Of a stretch of 24,562 nucleotides of DNA, positions 1 to 10,743 are shown one piece after another. Numbering within the stretch: the stretch's first letter is position 1; each line of letters opens with the position of its first letter. Both the position numbers and the translations under genes were made by a program. A model generated the notes under the pieces. It had not been told where the DNA came from and searched no databases. It was given only the letters and a program-made list of their open reading frames with translations. This DNA comes from a virus. The stretch lies in the IMG/VR virus record IMGVR_UViG_3300035702_000234, positions 1 to 24,562 of that record; one strand, given 5' to 3'.

Positions 1-976
1 GTGTAGGCGTTGGTGTCACAGTAGGTGTCACAGTAGGTGTAATTGTCGTCGTTGGGGTTAGCTGCGGCGTCGAAGTAGGTGTCGCAGTAGCAGTAACCGT
101 TGGTGTCACAGTAGGTGTAATTGTCGTCGTTGGGGTTAGCTGCGGCGTCGAAGTAGGGTCCTGTGTACTCGTTGGTGTCAACGTTGGTGTCACTGTTGGT
201 GTCAACGAAATAGTAGCCGTCACAGTTGGTGTAACCGTTGCTGTTTGCGTTACGGTCGGGGTCACAGTTGGTGTCAACGAAATAGTAGCCGTCACAGTTG
301 GTGTAACCGTTGCTGTTTGCGTTACGGTTGGTGTAACCGTTGCAGTGTTAGTTGGTGTCAACGTTGGTGTAACCGTGTTCGTTGGCGTCAACGCTGGTGT
401 GGCCGTGTTCGTTGGCGTCACAGTCGCTGTACGCGTCACCGTTGGTGTTGGTGTTGGCGTAACCGCAGACGATGATGGTGTAACACTTGGTGTAAGTGAA
501 GAAGTCGGAGATGGTGTGACTTGTGGTGATTCCACAAAGCAAGTCCCACCCTCTTGAAGATTAGAATCGACTTGCGGCGCAATCCGTGGTGCCGTTACAT
601 TATTTTTAACCTGTAATGCAACCCAAGAAGTTTTGAATATCTCTTTAAACTTCATTTTGTTTACAAATGCATCTTGTAATACCTGAAAGAAAATATAGTT
701 TACATCTTCGACCTGAAAGTTATCATAAATTGCACCCATTGTTGCAATTATATCTTCGGGAGTATCAAAGTTAACCTGAGTATTAACGAACGTATCGATA
801 TCAATACCGACAAAATTACGATTTGTGTTCGTGAGTATAGCTACGATAGTAGACTTAGCCAAATCCGGGTCAACAAAAATCTGTTCAGGTCCCAGACCAA
901 AGCGAGTGTCTGTCCCAAACATTTCATCATAGAGTACTCGCTCTAGAGTTGGTAGAATTTTTGTCTGATCAGTCAT
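1..976 (-). CDS. Thr/Pro-repeat structural protein, C-terminus beyond window
   Basis: The minus-strand frame stays open from an ATG at 976 to the left edge, so only the first 325 residues are visible. The start is fixed by a TAATG overlap with the stop of the giant upstream gene. Residues 1 to about 145 look globular (begins [20 protein letters not shown]) and match no family I recognise. From about residue 154 the protein is almost entirely Thr-x-Thr-Pro units (TVTPT, TLTPT, TNTATPA), at least 170 residues without a stop, in an unbroken frame despite long DNA repeats. Last in the baseplate cassette, it is probably a virion surface or fibre-like component in which the Thr/Pro stretch is an extended stalk; that role is inferred from position and composition only. 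The ribosome binding site is weak, so translation is probably coupled to the upstream gene. Confidence 0.8.
   Translation of the reverse strand, partial: MTDQTKILPTLERVLYDEMFGTDTRFGLGPEQIFVDPDLAKSTIVAILTNTNRNFVGIDIDTFVNTQVNFDTPEDIIATMGAIYDNFQVEDVNYIFFQVLQDAFVNKMKFKEIFKTSWVALQVKNNVTAPRIAPQVDSNLQEGGTCFVESPQVTPSPTSSLTPSVTPSSSAVTPTPTPTVTRTATVTPTNTATPALTPTNTVTPTLTPTNTATVTPTVTQTATVTPTVTATISLTPTVTPTVTQTATVTPTVTATISLTPTVTPTLTPTSTQDPTSTPQLTPTTTITPTVTPTVTATATPTSTPQLTPTTTITPTVTPTVTPTPT
24..79. repeat. 56-bp direct repeat, copy 1
   Basis: This segment is identical base for base to 102-157. The two copies are 78 bases apart, which is 26 codons, so the minus-strand Thr/Pro frame is kept. It lies inside the Thr/Pro-repeat gene. 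Confidence 0.85.
102..157. repeat. 56-bp direct repeat, copy 2
   Basis: Second copy of the repeat at 24-79. Identity at the DNA level, not just the protein level, suggests a recent duplication or slippage event within the Thr/Pro-coding stretch. Confidence 0.85.
195..256. repeat. 62-bp direct repeat, copy 1
   Basis: Identical to 267-328. The offset is 72 bases (24 codons), so the reading frame of the Thr/Pro-repeat gene is preserved. Its sequence differs from the 56-bp repeat nearby, so at least two separate duplications have occurred. Confidence 0.85.
267..328. repeat. 62-bp direct repeat, copy 2
   Basis: Second copy of the repeat at 195-256, inside the Thr/Pro-coding region of the left-edge gene. 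Confidence 0.85.
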
Positions 977-3900
977 TATTGAATCCGTTTAATCGGGACG
1001 CCGCGAACTTTGCCACCACCACTATCACCAGAGACATTTGCACTAAACGAGAAATCCCTACTTAGGACTATAGCCCCACCAGATTTTTCTCTTATCTGCA
1101 CCGTACCACTTACCGCACGAGCACCAATACCATTTTGTGTTATCGACCATGCAGGGCTGAATGTTCCGAGGTCTATCCAAGTATTTATTGCACTTCCACT
1201 GGTAAATGCCCCGCTACTAACCGAAACCCTGATTTCATATGGGCTACTCGGGAAACCAATTGGCTTCATCCATTTATAACGTTCAACACCTCTAACAATT
1301 ACAGAATTTTCCGGGTTAATCCCAGTACGTGTAAATTGCATGCCTGTGCTGGCCGGTTGCGGATCGAACACATTGTGTTGGTCAATAATATCTCCCGAAT
1401 ATACTGTACCTGTTGACGGGAAGAACAAACCAAGAACCTCTGCAGGTGACGGTGTTGGTGAAACAACCGGTGTTCTCGATGGTGTAACCGGTGGTGTAGG
1501 AGCAGGCGTCGAAGTTGGCCCCGGTGTGTTGGGTGGCGTAACCGGTGGTGTTGTCGTAGGGTTCGGAGTTACGGTTGGCGTTGCCTGCTGTGTCGGCGTA
1601 GGGAACGGCGTACCCGTATTTGATGGGGTAGGCGTAGGTGTCTGCGTCCCAACAACTCCAGATGGTGATGGTGATACGGTTGGTGTAATACTCGGTGTTG
1701 GAGTAGGCGTAATATCCAACAATGGTGAGCCATCGTATTGGAATCCGAGAATAGACTCAGTGATAGCATTCCATAGAATGCGGTCAATCTTGGTAAACTG
1801 CTTCTCTCGGAATAGTTTCCACTGCCAATGAAGGTTCTTTAATTGAAGCTCACTTACACTGGGATCATTATTAGCCAAGTTATCACGTAACGTGAAGTCT
1901 CGTGTAAATCGCAACGTATATGCATCATCCGCTCGTACACGCTCTGCCAGCCCTTTAATAATTAGCTGGTTGTAGACAAACGGGAACTCATAAGACACGG
2001 TGTCTTCGCGCTTTGGACTGTTTGTGTCAAACAAATCAGCATAAGAAGTAGCTGTTAGGTCCACAACGTTGTTCGGAATCATATACGGGGTTGGTATATT
2101 CTCGAACTGCTCACGCATCGTCTTAAGCGTGGTACTTCCTAGTGGTCCACCCTTTACTTGAATATCAGACAAACGGTTCTCTACCCAGAAATAATAAGTG
2201 AATTTCTCGTTTCCGGTCACAGGATCGATACGGTTAATCGTTGAGTATGGTGTGTCAAGTTTATATGATACATTGTCTAGTTGTAACTGCGTTGGAACCG
2301 TAGCAGGTAGAACAATATGAATTAGTTTACCCTGTGGCAATCCAGTTCCAGTTACCACATTCCCTGCGTATGTGTCGAAATCGGCATTAGTAGAGAACTG
2401 CGTTGACTCTACATATTTACCGTCTACATACACGTCCACATCCACGTCAAACGAAAGGCCCGATGCGCTATATGACGTAGATATCACCAAGTTGGTCGGT
2501 ACCGTAGAATCGATCATTTCCGCAACAAAATCAAAATGTTGGTTGCGTTCTTCGACCCAGACAGGTGCAAGTGTAGTTCCGTCATTACGATAAACAACCT
2601 TACGTGCTTGCCCCGTTTTTCTATCATTGATCGGCAATAGGCCAGCGCTGTTTTGCTCGGATGAGAGTTGATCGTACTCCACTGGGAGAACATCGGATTC
2701 CGTCCATTGGTATAGTTTAATTGTGGCCCAATCGGCTAGCTTGCCCCAATTTCGCAGTCTAATATTCAAATCACTTTGGACATTTGGATCATCAAATGGT
2801 AGATGCCCCTCGGAGTTGATATCGAACCACACATTGTTATTGAAACGTGAATCCCAAACATTGTTAGCAGCAGAGACTGCATTTGCAATCGGGTTGCTGT
2901 ATCCAGCCGGGTCTTCATCCACCCTGAAGTTGACGGGATAGATTGCACGTGAGTAGTACTGTTGGCGACGAGGATTCCAGAAAGGAACTTCAGTTTCTAC
3001 TTCGCCCGCTCGCGTGTTTATTATCTTAGCTGGGTTTTGGGCATCATAGTTATATGCCAGTGTACTCACATTGGTTGGAGTATCACCAGAATTCACCGGA
3101 AGGTTGATAAATCTAATTAGAGTGTTTGTAACAAACTCGTAATCAACGCCTTCTACTAGCTGTTGGTATACAACGGGTGGCCCAATAGATGATACAAAAT
3201 TGATAAATGCCGCGTCGGCTGCTGCTTCAAGCAACAAATAATCATCCCCATCGAAATCAAAATAATTATCGTTTGCTCGTACATCTTCAATTCTTTCAAT
3301 AATGCGCGGATTAACATAGAATCTGTCACGCGGCGATATTTTTTCCACCTGATCTGGCTGCTCGAACCATCTTGATTCGTTGTCAATTTCAACTGCTTCA
3401 AATGATGTGTCAGAAGCTGTACCAAATGGTTCAACGAATTCAAGGCGTAGTTCTTTGCGTATAACGTCTCGGCCAGATAGTTTTAGTTCTGGATATATTT
3501 TCTGCTTAGAATCTCCAAAGCAATCAATTCGGTATGTCCAGAATTCATCTACTTCAATGTTGTCGTATGATATCTGATTTGTAAAGGCATTAGCTGCAAA
3601 GTTGGTTCCTTTCTTCTGAATCAAGCCACGGTAAAACAGGAATTGTGATTTATCGGTGATGCCAAGATCATCCGCATAATCGTAAGGTCCGTCGTATCCT
3701 AGAGATTTACGGACGTTTTCTACAATAACTTCACCTTCTTTGCTCTGCGTGGTACTGTATGCAAAGCGCAAAGACTCAATTGCTGATTCAATATTCTGCA
3801 CCTGACCACGATCAAGGATAACGTTTCCGCCAACATTTGGGCGTAGTGTGAATTTATCTTGCTTATCGAACTCAACATCAAATCTAGGAGTGTTGATACC

Positions 3901-6900
3901 CAAAAATGGATCGTAAATCAATATACCATTGACGCTATAATTCTGGAATTGCAAAATATGCTCATATCCGTCAAAGAACAAATGCATACCGCTCATGTAT
4001 CTGGCAGTAGTTGTGTTGGTATCGTTTGACGCCACGCGTTGACCGGTTAGCTCAATTTGCGATCTTTCATCTTTACGATATACTGCAACATCTGTAATTC
4101 CAAGATTTCTACCATCCTGATCATATACTCGCTGATTGGTGAGTACATCTAGATCAGAACCAGTCAGTACATTGGATAAAACACCAGTATCATGATCAAT
4201 GAATATCATATTCTTGTGTGGATTTAGATCAATAGATGGGAATCTCTTTGTCTCTGGTGAAATTCTAATACTCAGCGCACCTTCACCGTTATCAGTAAAC
4301 GTTAGAGCATTGCCTTTAACCGCAGCTGAACGCGAAGCCGCCAATTGTAATATACCCGGAGTAGCCGTGCGAATTACGTAGTATCCAATAGTATCCGCAA
4401 TTGGATTGTTGAACTCGGTTGGGAGTGTTCCCTTGCTACTGTTGAACGTTACTCGTGTCCCAGTATTCCATGCAATAGTCTCTTGACTAGTAAAGTTATT
4501 GGAAATATTGTTTGGAGCAATTGCGTATTCTTCGCGAATCTCCTGTCCTGTTCGTCTCGCGGTATATAGGAATTCGATCAAATATTCGGTTTCTAGTTGC
4601 CAATTATATTCACGCCCGGTTGTAGGGTCACTATTATTGCCGTCGGGGTTTGCGTAAACAAAACCAATACTCTCAAGATACGCAGAATATCCGTTTAGGA
4701 AATCGATACAGTTCTGTATACCAGAAATTGTTACCGGAGTGGGTAACGTGCGTACTATTCGGTTATCGACGTAATGCTGTTTCCAATACGCCAATACTTC
4801 ACGAGCTTGGAATGCTGTGAACGTGTTCTTAATTCGACCAACGTAGAAAATACCGTCAGGGACACTAGTTGGGGTAATGGGGTTTCCATTTAATGCACCA
4901 TCACGTGTAGTGGAAAGCTTGAACTCTCGATCATTTACACGTATCATGTAGAATAGGTCAGTTTCATTAAATGGTGCGGGTAGAGAAGTATTTGTACCCC
5001 AAGATAGTCCGGTGCCCGTAACCCATGAATCCGGTAATGTAACTGCGGTGTCAGGCTCAATAACCCCGTCGATTACGCTGTTTGAAATGCTAATATTTTC
5101 CTGAACTTCAATGCGTGTTAATTGACTTTCAGTATTATATGATGCTACAACTACAGTATATGTGCCGTTGAAATTAGTAGAGTCTTTAATTTCGAATGTT
5201 GTGTTGCGATTAAAATACTGCACAAGATCGTCTTCGACATAGAATACCTTGTTGAATTTGATAAAGTTAAACTGATTACCACTAGTCCCCTGATAGTTTG
5301 AACTGACAGTAGAAAATAGTCCAGAATCAGTGATTGAGGCAAAGGTACTTCCACCAATTTTATCACTGGCGATATAAAGGTTACCATCCTCAATGAATGC
5401 AGTGCCAGCCGAGCCAAGTTGTGAATTTAGTACGTCAACTAGGTCACCGAATGTTTGTGCATCTTGCCCCAACACAATCAAGTTTACAGTCGTAGTTCCG
5501 TCAAACAATACGCTGGCATAATAAGGTGTAGTATCGTTGGCTAGTTCCGTTGAAACTGTTGGTGCCGCTGTCTCACTATACTGTACTATATCATAGCCGA
5601 AGCTTTGTTCAAGTTCCACTGCCTCAATGTTGAAGCTGAATGTCCTATACGTGTCGTCCCCGGAGGTAACGCGGACTGGATAATTCTGCACGCCGAATGT
5701 CTCGATTGGTCGAGCTACGGGAGATGTGTTTTTGAATTCAACAGTCCAACCAATGCCCTTATCAAACTCAGAAGAGAAGCGCGATGGGGAGGACAGCATT
5801 GTAGCGTTTATACCATCAAGCCATACGTCACGAATTCCCAATGTCTTCTTGAAAATTATGTCTCGATCCTGATCGGTTACATCAAATATATCTGAACCAA
5901 TCTTGATGAAGTTTTGAGTGTTAATGAACGAGCCGAATTGATATGTTAGGGGTGCTTCCCAATCTCGCCACAGATCACGGAACTCGGAGGAAATACCATC
6001 AAACCCACGGTATCTGTTGTAATGAACATACCATTGGTTAAGCCCGCTAGCCTTAAATACGGTGTTACCATTGACAATATCACCATGGAAATTGATGTTA
6101 CGGTGGCTTGCTACCTTATTACTACGGTCGTCTACCTGTAAACATGCAACATCAATAAGTTCAGGCCCAAACGTTTGGTTTAAGAACTTTAGTGGCTGAA
6201 TCTTGAACGCTACAATAAGTTCATCATATAGGCGTTGTGATGAAACCTTCCAATTCCATTCCTCTGGGCCAATTTGACCGAATTCATAACCCGCACTTGG
6301 GGTTACAACGAATTCATTGTTACCCGAATCATGTAAGCTTCGAACAGCTGGATTTGATGAATTGTTACTGTTCCAATATGGCGGTAACAGTGAATCTGGG
6401 AAATACCCGTCTGATGTGTTTGTGCTTTCAATGTTTACTGGAACATAACTATACAGATTTGTAATCTGTGATGGAGTTCCAGTTCCTAAGTTTGTATCAG
6501 GTGCCACTTGACCAATAGGAATAATACCATCAAGTATGTTCGTCCACATAACAGTTTTCCAACGCCGGACGTTTGTTGGGTCGCGGTATTGAGTATCCCA
6601 ATAGTCTGGTTTAGAATCATATCCTTGTAATTTCCATGGCTCCAAGTGCGGATATGGTGTGCGGAACACGGACTCGTATAGCGCTTCCCATGAACTGAAA
6701 ACGGATGTATTATTACCACCAGTTAATGGGTCAACTTGAATGGTCGTGAACCCGTAGTTCCATGTGAACGGGTTGTTCTGGCGGTAACCGGCATTAACGA
6801 ATGCACCCTGTACATTTCTTTCAGCAAGGAATTGGGAGAACCTTTCACGTAATTGTCCATCATATGCACTATCTTCCTGTGTCGTTAAGAAATTGTATTT

Positions 6901-9900
6901 GGACACGAAGTTTTCAGGAAGAGCCTGATCTGACAATAAGTCGTACAAGTCATTTTCAATTTGTAGGAGAATATCCGCCACAAGTAAGGATAGTTCGACT
7001 AGTTCCCACGTTGCAAGGGTGTTGTATCGGTATAGCTTTCTTGTCTTCTCGGTGGTGTTTGTGCGAATTAAAAAGTCACCATTGGCGGCAAGTGTTGGAA
7101 AAGCTTCACCGCTTGATGCAACAACCTGTGTTGTATTATTTGTATTTTTGGAAATTATATTGTACAATAATTCAATTGAAGCTGGACTAAGTTTTACGTC
7201 CTTGCGATGACCATCATGGTGCACTATTTCAAGTATACCTAGTACGTCGTCTCGAACCAAATAAGGTTTTACCTTGGGGGCTAACCCGAGAAATGGTATG
7301 GTTGCGATCCAGTTCTTAACGCCGGTATTAGTCGCTTCGTCAAATGTGGCGCTATCTCCAAACCACTGATCAAGCCTATCATTTTTTTCAAATATATCTT
7401 TAGTGGAGTCAACTACAAATGCAGTAAGCTCAGAAAGGTTGTCAAAACCAGCCTGTGAGAAATAAGAGCCAATATTATCTTCTAGAATCTCACGTAGTGT
7501 AACTTGCCCATTATCATATCGGTCATTTGCAAACTGGATTAGTTCAACTGGGTTGACATTGTTTACAAACATAGCAGACATGAGTGTATCGAACCCATCG
7601 TTATGTTCTTTAATAGTCCCACCCAAACCATAATTTACTGAGTTGTCTAGGTGGAATAAATTAGCAAAGGTATCATTGACAATACCCGGTGCAGATTGAG
7701 CTTGCACAATACTGTTAAAGTGCCTAAACACTTCCGTAAGTCTGATTGTGCTTTTGTTTTCATGCTGCACATTGTAGTATAGCTGGTTCGGGATTTCCCA
7801 AAAACCATCGGCTTGAATTGGTACGTATTGTTCGTTATGGGTTCCGCGTTTCCAAATAGACTGGAACTCGTCATCATATTCACGTAGGTCACGGTATACG
7901 TATAATGCTTCAGTATCTTCGTCCATTAATTCTTGTGCAAATGTGTAATCTCGCGCAACAGGGTCAAACACTATACGTTGATCGATATTGGGCTCGTAAA
8001 CGCCCGTCGAGTCTTCGTTATATACAAATATGCGACTAGCAAAGGTAAATGGACTAAAATCAACATCGTAAATACTAAACCATGGGTATTGTGATCTTTC
8101 AGTTTTTACTTGCTCGATGCGACGATTGTCTACAAGGTTAAACTGTTCAAGACCAGAAGATGTACTGACCGTAACATTCTTACGACCGATATCTTCCAAT
8201 GCATATTCACCAAGCTCAATTCGAACAATGTCGTTTTCACTAATTTCAACATCGGGGTTGAATTGAACTGAGCCCACGAAATCACTCGCAACACCAGAGG
8301 CCATTTCAACAAAATTACCATATTGGCGTTCACCGTTTATGTAAACCCGTAAATCACTTTCTTGGAAATCTTCATACAAACACAAATCGTGTAGCGAACT
8401 ATCAAGTTCCAACAGTGGCCCAAATACAGAGCCAGACCCCGTGACGTATTTGAATTCTTGGAAGTATAAACCGATGATGGTTTCAATAGTTCCGGCAGAT
8501 ATTGTGGACGTGGTGACAACCTCGTCCAGCATCGGGTTTCTTTCTGGCGTGTAACTGGATGCTGCAATGTTAACAATACCTTCAAACTGCCAATGGTATA
8601 CATCTGTGCTTAGCCATGGGTCGCCCTCTGCCGTAAATGTTGGTGCAACAAAAGCACCTACAGGCACGTCAAGTGGGTTTATAATTGGCTCAGCTAGCGT
8701 TACACGGGTTCTGTATCGCTGACCCGGTGCAAGTTGTAAAAACTCAGAGGACAGTACGGTATTGACCCCAGTGTTAGTTCCGAAGTCACCTAACTGAATT
8801 TCAGTCCCCGGCGTTAAGTCATTAGATAAGTTACCAAACTGCTCGCCAAATAGCAATGTGGTAGAATTCGAGAATGAAACTTCGCCACCACTAACTACAC
8901 GAGTGTCAACCAGTTCAAACAACGTAGGTTGAGTATCTGTGGGTGTGTACGATACTGCATCGTTTCTGCGATATCTCCATGCCTTTTCAGCAAAGGAATG
9001 TTCCGACAATTCCAGTAGTGGGAAATATTCAATAATTGGCAATTGTGCTCGGGATTTGCCCGTGAAATTATTGATTTCACTGCGATGAATCCAATTGTTC
9101 TGCTCGGACCAATCATCAGATTGGCGGTAACTTACAAGATGATTATTATTGCTTATATCAACAATAAGGCTGAATCGATCTACAGCTACAGCCCAAGTAG
9201 AGCCATTCCATTGACGAAGTTGGTCGTTTTCGGTATCAAGCCAAAGTTGGCTTACATTGATAGCCGGTGGCGCTGTAGTGAATGAAATATCTTCTAGGCT
9301 ACGACGGCGCAGAATCTGATAAGACACTGTTGGTTCGTTGAAAAATGTTCTTCCCAAATCCAGCAGGTTTGATGTAATTAGGTTCGTGATGGTATATTCA
9401 TCATCGAAACCAGTCCCTGTAATCTTAAGTATATCACCGTCTTGATAAGTACCGTCCAAGAAATCCTTTGACCCACTCGGGTCTGTTAGAAAGCTTGATC
9501 CGAAAGTTGTTGAACCTGTTGACTGTAATAGTAGGAAGTTTCGAGCCCAGATTATATCACCAATGTCAGATTCGTCAAACGTTCCAAATTGGCTTACGGT
9601 GTATGGATTATTACATGCGACGTTGTATTCGGCTTCCACTGAGCGCAGTATTGGCGTCGCACTGATACGTGTCCAGTCAAAGGTACCATCGAGTTCTTGG
9701 TTTAATGTAATCACAGTACGGTTGTTAATTACATCAAACGATGAACTTGCAACGGTCCACATGGTGGTAGGTTGTGATGTTGTGCTGGCTTCGCTGCTGA
9801 ACACATACCCGTTGACAAACAAATTAGTCACATCACTTGCAACGGTGATAGTGTTGTTCAAAGCATTCGTAGTTAGAACTGCTAATTCAGTTTTTGACAA

Positions 9901-10674
9901 TGACACATAGCTGTCATTTACACCTATTTCGATATCGTAATCAGCAACATTAAATGCTACTTCAGTGTAATCCCCAACAACATTGTATGCCGTGGATACT
10001 ACTGGAGCAAATACGGGCACAGTTCCAGTGCCCGATAATACTACAGTCTCACCATCACGGATTGTAGTTGTTTGATTACCGGATACTCGAACAATATTAC
10101 TTGGTTCGTCATATGCCGAAATGCTGTACGTGGGCATCGATGACCCGATACTACGCATGATTTGGGTGCGACGATCTGTAACCCAATTACAAAGGTTCTT
10201 GATAGTAATGTATTGTGGTGGGTTATCGGTGTTACTCGAATCCCAAAAATAGTCTTGGAAGTTGATTAGCTTATCAAGATCGATGGGTGGAATCCAGTTG
10301 AATTGTAGGCTGTTGCCCCATTCGTTGAACTTATCGATATCGACACCAAGCAAACGAAGCCGGTTCATAAAGTCACGGAAAGACATTAACCAATCAACAT
10401 CACCTACTTTATTGTATAGGAGTGGTTGCAGTTGGTTTGCTTGTCGATATGCTGTTGGCTCCGCGATTTGTCGAAGAGTAGAGTCGGTGCTGTTTTCTGT
10501 AGAACCAATTATACCAAATACGCGCTCAACTTCATCCTTTGTTAAAAACCTATTGAATAGGTTATGGTTGAGACCTTCAAGGATTTTTTCATCCTTGATA
10601 TTCTCAGCAGGAAGAAGTTTATTGAGGTCAGTCCTCGGTTTATCGTAGTCCGAAAAATCTTTATGGTTACTCAC
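976..10674 (-). CDS. Giant virion structural protein in the gp7 (baseplate wedge) position
   Basis: One uninterrupted frame of 3232 residues. It starts at a GTG (10674) preceded by GAGGG at good spacing and by a GATAAATA late-promoter box. It directly follows the gp6-like gene, where T4 carries gp7, but T4 gp7 is only about 1030 residues and I see no motif that proves homology. Most of the chain is beta-rich, with phage-structural phrases such as [18 protein letters not shown] near the N-terminal third. About residues 2985-3078 are a Thr/Pro-rich linker ([18 protein letters not shown] and similar), followed by a compact beta-rich C-terminal domain of about 150 residues ending [10 protein letters not shown]. 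It is probably a baseplate wedge or peripheral fibre-network protein of the tail. Its stop overlaps the start of the next gene by one base. It is certainly a real coding sequence; the exact role is open. Confidence 0.85.
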   Translation of the reverse strand: MSNHKDFSDYDKPRTDLNKLLPAENIKDEKILEGLNHNLFNRFLTKDEVERVFGIIGSTENSTDSTLRQIAEPTAYRQANQLQPLLYNKVGDVDWLMSFRDFMNRLRLLGVDIDKFNEWGNSLQFNWIPPIDLDKLINFQDYFWDSSNTDNPPQYITIKNLCNWVTDRRTQIMRSIGSSMPTYSISAYDEPSNIVRVSGNQTTTIRDGETVVLSGTGTVPVFAPVVSTAYNVVGDYTEVAFNVADYDIEIGVNDSYVSLSKTELAVLTTNALNNTITVASDVTNLFVNGYVFSSEASTTSQPTTMWTVASSSFDVINNRTVITLNQELDGTFDWTRISATPILRSVEAEYNVACNNPYTVSQFGTFDESDIGDIIWARNFLLLQSTGSTTFGSSFLTDPSGSKDFLDGTYQDGDILKITGTGFDDEYTITNLITSNLLDLGRTFFNEPTVSYQILRRRSLEDISFTTAPPAINVSQLWLDTENDQLRQWNGSTWAVAVDRFSLIVDISNNNHLVSYRQSDDWSEQNNWIHRSEINNFTGKSRAQLPIIEYFPLLELSEHSFAEKAWRYRRNDAVSYTPTDTQPTLFELVDTRVVSGGEVSFSNSTTLLFGEQFGNLSNDLTPGTEIQLGDFGTNTGVNTVLSSEFLQLAPGQRYRTRVTLAEPIINPLDVPVGAFVAPTFTAEGDPWLSTDVYHWQFEGIVNIAASSYTPERNPMLDEVVTTSTISAGTIETIIGLYFQEFKYVTGSGSVFGPLLELDSSLHDLCLYEDFQESDLRVYINGERQYGNFVEMASGVASDFVGSVQFNPDVEISENDIVRIELGEYALEDIGRKNVTVSTSSGLEQFNLVDNRRIEQVKTERSQYPWFSIYDVDFSPFTFASRIFVYNEDSTGVYEPNIDQRIVFDPVARDYTFAQELMDEDTEALYVYRDLREYDDEFQSIWKRGTHNEQYVPIQADGFWEIPNQLYYNVQHENKSTIRLTEVFRHFNSIVQAQSAPGIVNDTFANLFHLDNSVNYGLGGTIKEHNDGFDTLMSAMFVNNVNPVELIQFANDRYDNGQVTLREILEDNIGSYFSQAGFDNLSELTAFVVDSTKDIFEKNDRLDQWFGDSATFDEATNTGVKNWIATIPFLGLAPKVKPYLVRDDVLGILEIVHHDGHRKDVKLSPASIELLYNIISKNTNNTTQVVASSGEAFPTLAANGDFLIRTNTTEKTRKLYRYNTLATWELVELSLLVADILLQIENDLYDLLSDQALPENFVSKYNFLTTQEDSAYDGQLRERFSQFLAERNVQGAFVNAGYRQNNPFTWNYGFTTIQVDPLTGGNNTSVFSSWEALYESVFRTPYPHLEPWKLQGYDSKPDYWDTQYRDPTNVRRWKTVMWTNILDGIIPIGQVAPDTNLGTGTPSQITNLYSYVPVNIESTNTSDGYFPDSLLPPYWNSNNSSNPAVRSLHDSGNNEFVVTPSAGYEFGQIGPEEWNWKVSSQRLYDELIVAFKIQPLKFLNQTFGPELIDVACLQVDDRSNKVASHRNINFHGDIVNGNTVFKASGLNQWYVHYNRYRGFDGISSEFRDLWRDWEAPLTYQFGSFINTQNFIKIGSDIFDVTDQDRDIIFKKTLGIRDVWLDGINATMLSSPSRFSSEFDKGIGWTVEFKNTSPVARPIETFGVQNYPVRVTSGDDTYRTFSFNIEAVELEQSFGYDIVQYSETAAPTVSTELANDTTPYYASVLFDGTTTVNLIVLGQDAQTFGDLVDVLNSQLGSAGTAFIEDGNLYIASDKIGGSTFASITDSGLFSTVSSNYQGTSGNQFNFIKFNKVFYVEDDLVQYFNRNTTFEIKDSTNFNGTYTVVVASYNTESQLTRIEVQENISISNSVIDGVIEPDTAVTLPDSWVTGTGLSWGTNTSLPAPFNETDLFYMIRVNDREFKLSTTRDGALNGNPITPTSVPDGIFYVGRIKNTFTAFQAREVLAYWKQHYVDNRIVRTLPTPVTISGIQNCIDFLNGYSAYLESIGFVYANPDGNNSDPTTGREYNWQLETEYLIEFLYTARRTGQEIREEYAIAPNNISNNFTSQETIAWNTGTRVTFNSSKGTLPTEFNNPIADTIGYYVIRTATPGILQLAASRSAAVKGNALTFTDNGEGALSIRISPETKRFPSIDLNPHKNMIFIDHDTGVLSNVLTGSDLDVLTNQRVYDQDGRNLGITDVAVYRKDERSQIELTGQRVASNDTNTTTARYMSGMHLFFDGYEHILQFQNYSVNGILIYDPFLGINTPRFDVEFDKQDKFTLRPNVGGNVILDRGQVQNIESAIESLRFAYSTTQSKEGEVIVENVRKSLGYDGPYDYADDLGITDKSQFLFYRGLIQKKGTNFAANAFTNQISYDNIEVDEFWTYRIDCFGDSKQKIYPELKLSGRDVIRKELRLEFVEPFGTASDTSFEAVEIDNESRWFEQPDQVEKISPRDRFYVNPRIIERIEDVRANDNYFDFDGDDYLLLEAAADAAFINFVSSIGPPVVYQQLVEGVDYEFVTNTLIRFINLPVNSGDTPTNVSTLAYNYDAQNPAKIINTRAGEVETEVPFWNPRRQQYYSRAIYPVNFRVDEDPAGYSNPIANAVSAANNVWDSRFNNNVWFDINSEGHLPFDDPNVQSDLNIRLRNWGKLADWATIKLYQWTESDVLPVEYDQLSSEQNSAGLLPINDRKTGQARKVVYRNDGTTLAPVWVEERNQHFDFVAEMIDSTVPTNLVISTSYSASGLSFDVDVDVYVDGKYVESTQFSTNADFDTYAGNVVTGTGLPQGKLIHIVLPATVPTQLQLDNVSYKLDTPYSTINRIDPVTGNEKFTYYFWVENRLSDIQVKGGPLGSTTLKTMREQFENIPTPYMIPNNVVDLTATSYADLFDTNSPKREDTVSYEFPFVYNQLIIKGLAERVRADDAYTLRFTRDFTLRDNLANNDPSVSELQLKNLHWQWKLFREKQFTKIDRILWNAITESILGFQYDGSPLLDITPTPTPSITPTVSPSPSGVVGTQTPTPTPSNTGTPFPTPTQQATPTVTPNPTTTPPVTPPNTPGPTSTPAPTPPVTPSRTPVVSPTPSPAEVLGLFFPSTGTVYSGDIIDQHNVFDPQPASTGMQFTRTGINPENSVIVRGVERYKWMKPIGFPSSPYEIRVSVSSGAFTSGSAINTWIDLGTFSPAWSITQNGIGARAVSGTVQIREKSGGAIVLSRDFSFSANVSGDSGGGKVRGVPIKRIQ
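1440..1716 (-). repeat. Thr/Pro-rich coding repeat within giant protein
   Basis: This stretch encodes about 90 residues of degenerate TPTP, TPSPSP and TPPVTP units near the C-terminus of the giant protein. It resembles in composition the Thr/Pro tail of the next gene, but the DNA is less exactly repeated. On the plus strand it creates spurious Val/Gly-rich open frames. Confidence 0.75.
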
Positions 10675-10704
10675 TATGCCCTCGTATTCAGTAGCAATTA
10701 AGAG

Positions 10705-10712
10705 TATTTATC
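10705..10712 (-). promoter_or_regulatory. T4-type late promoter for giant structural gene
   Basis: The minus strand reads GGGATAAATA here, one base from the T4 late consensus TATAAATA recognised by the phage late sigma factor (gp55 type). It lies 30 bases upstream of the GTG at 10674, leaving room for a short leader and the GAGGG ribosome site. The same GGGATAAATA string precedes the tape measure gene. It sits in the only sizeable gap of the minus-strand cassette. Confidence 0.65.
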
Positions 10713-10713
10713 C

Positions 10714-10725
10714 CCCATGTATGGG
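10714..10725. promoter_or_regulatory. Inverted repeat beside late promoter
   Basis: CCCAT and ATGGG arms are separated by two bases, abutting the upstream side of the GATAAATA box at 10712. The placement is like that of the larger palindrome beside the tape measure promoter. It may be an operator or chance; short arms keep this uncertain. Confidence 0.3.
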
Positions 10726-10743
10726 AAGGAAAAGTGCTCCTTT

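Noticed and set aside
1-540. CRISPR array or iteron origin from the repeated units
   Set aside because: The repeats keep one reading frame, differ in length and lack unique spacers; they are coding repeats.
245-557. Plus-strand open frames rich in Val/Gly or Trp/Arg/Cys at the left edge
   Set aside because: They are the antisense reading of the Thr/Pro repeats; the low-complexity DNA lacks stops in several frames. The minus frame has a start coupled to the upstream gene and a globular N-terminus.
1340-1831. 163-residue plus-strand frame rich in GVGVG
   Set aside because: Antisense of the Thr/Pro linker of the giant protein; no ribosome site or protein family.
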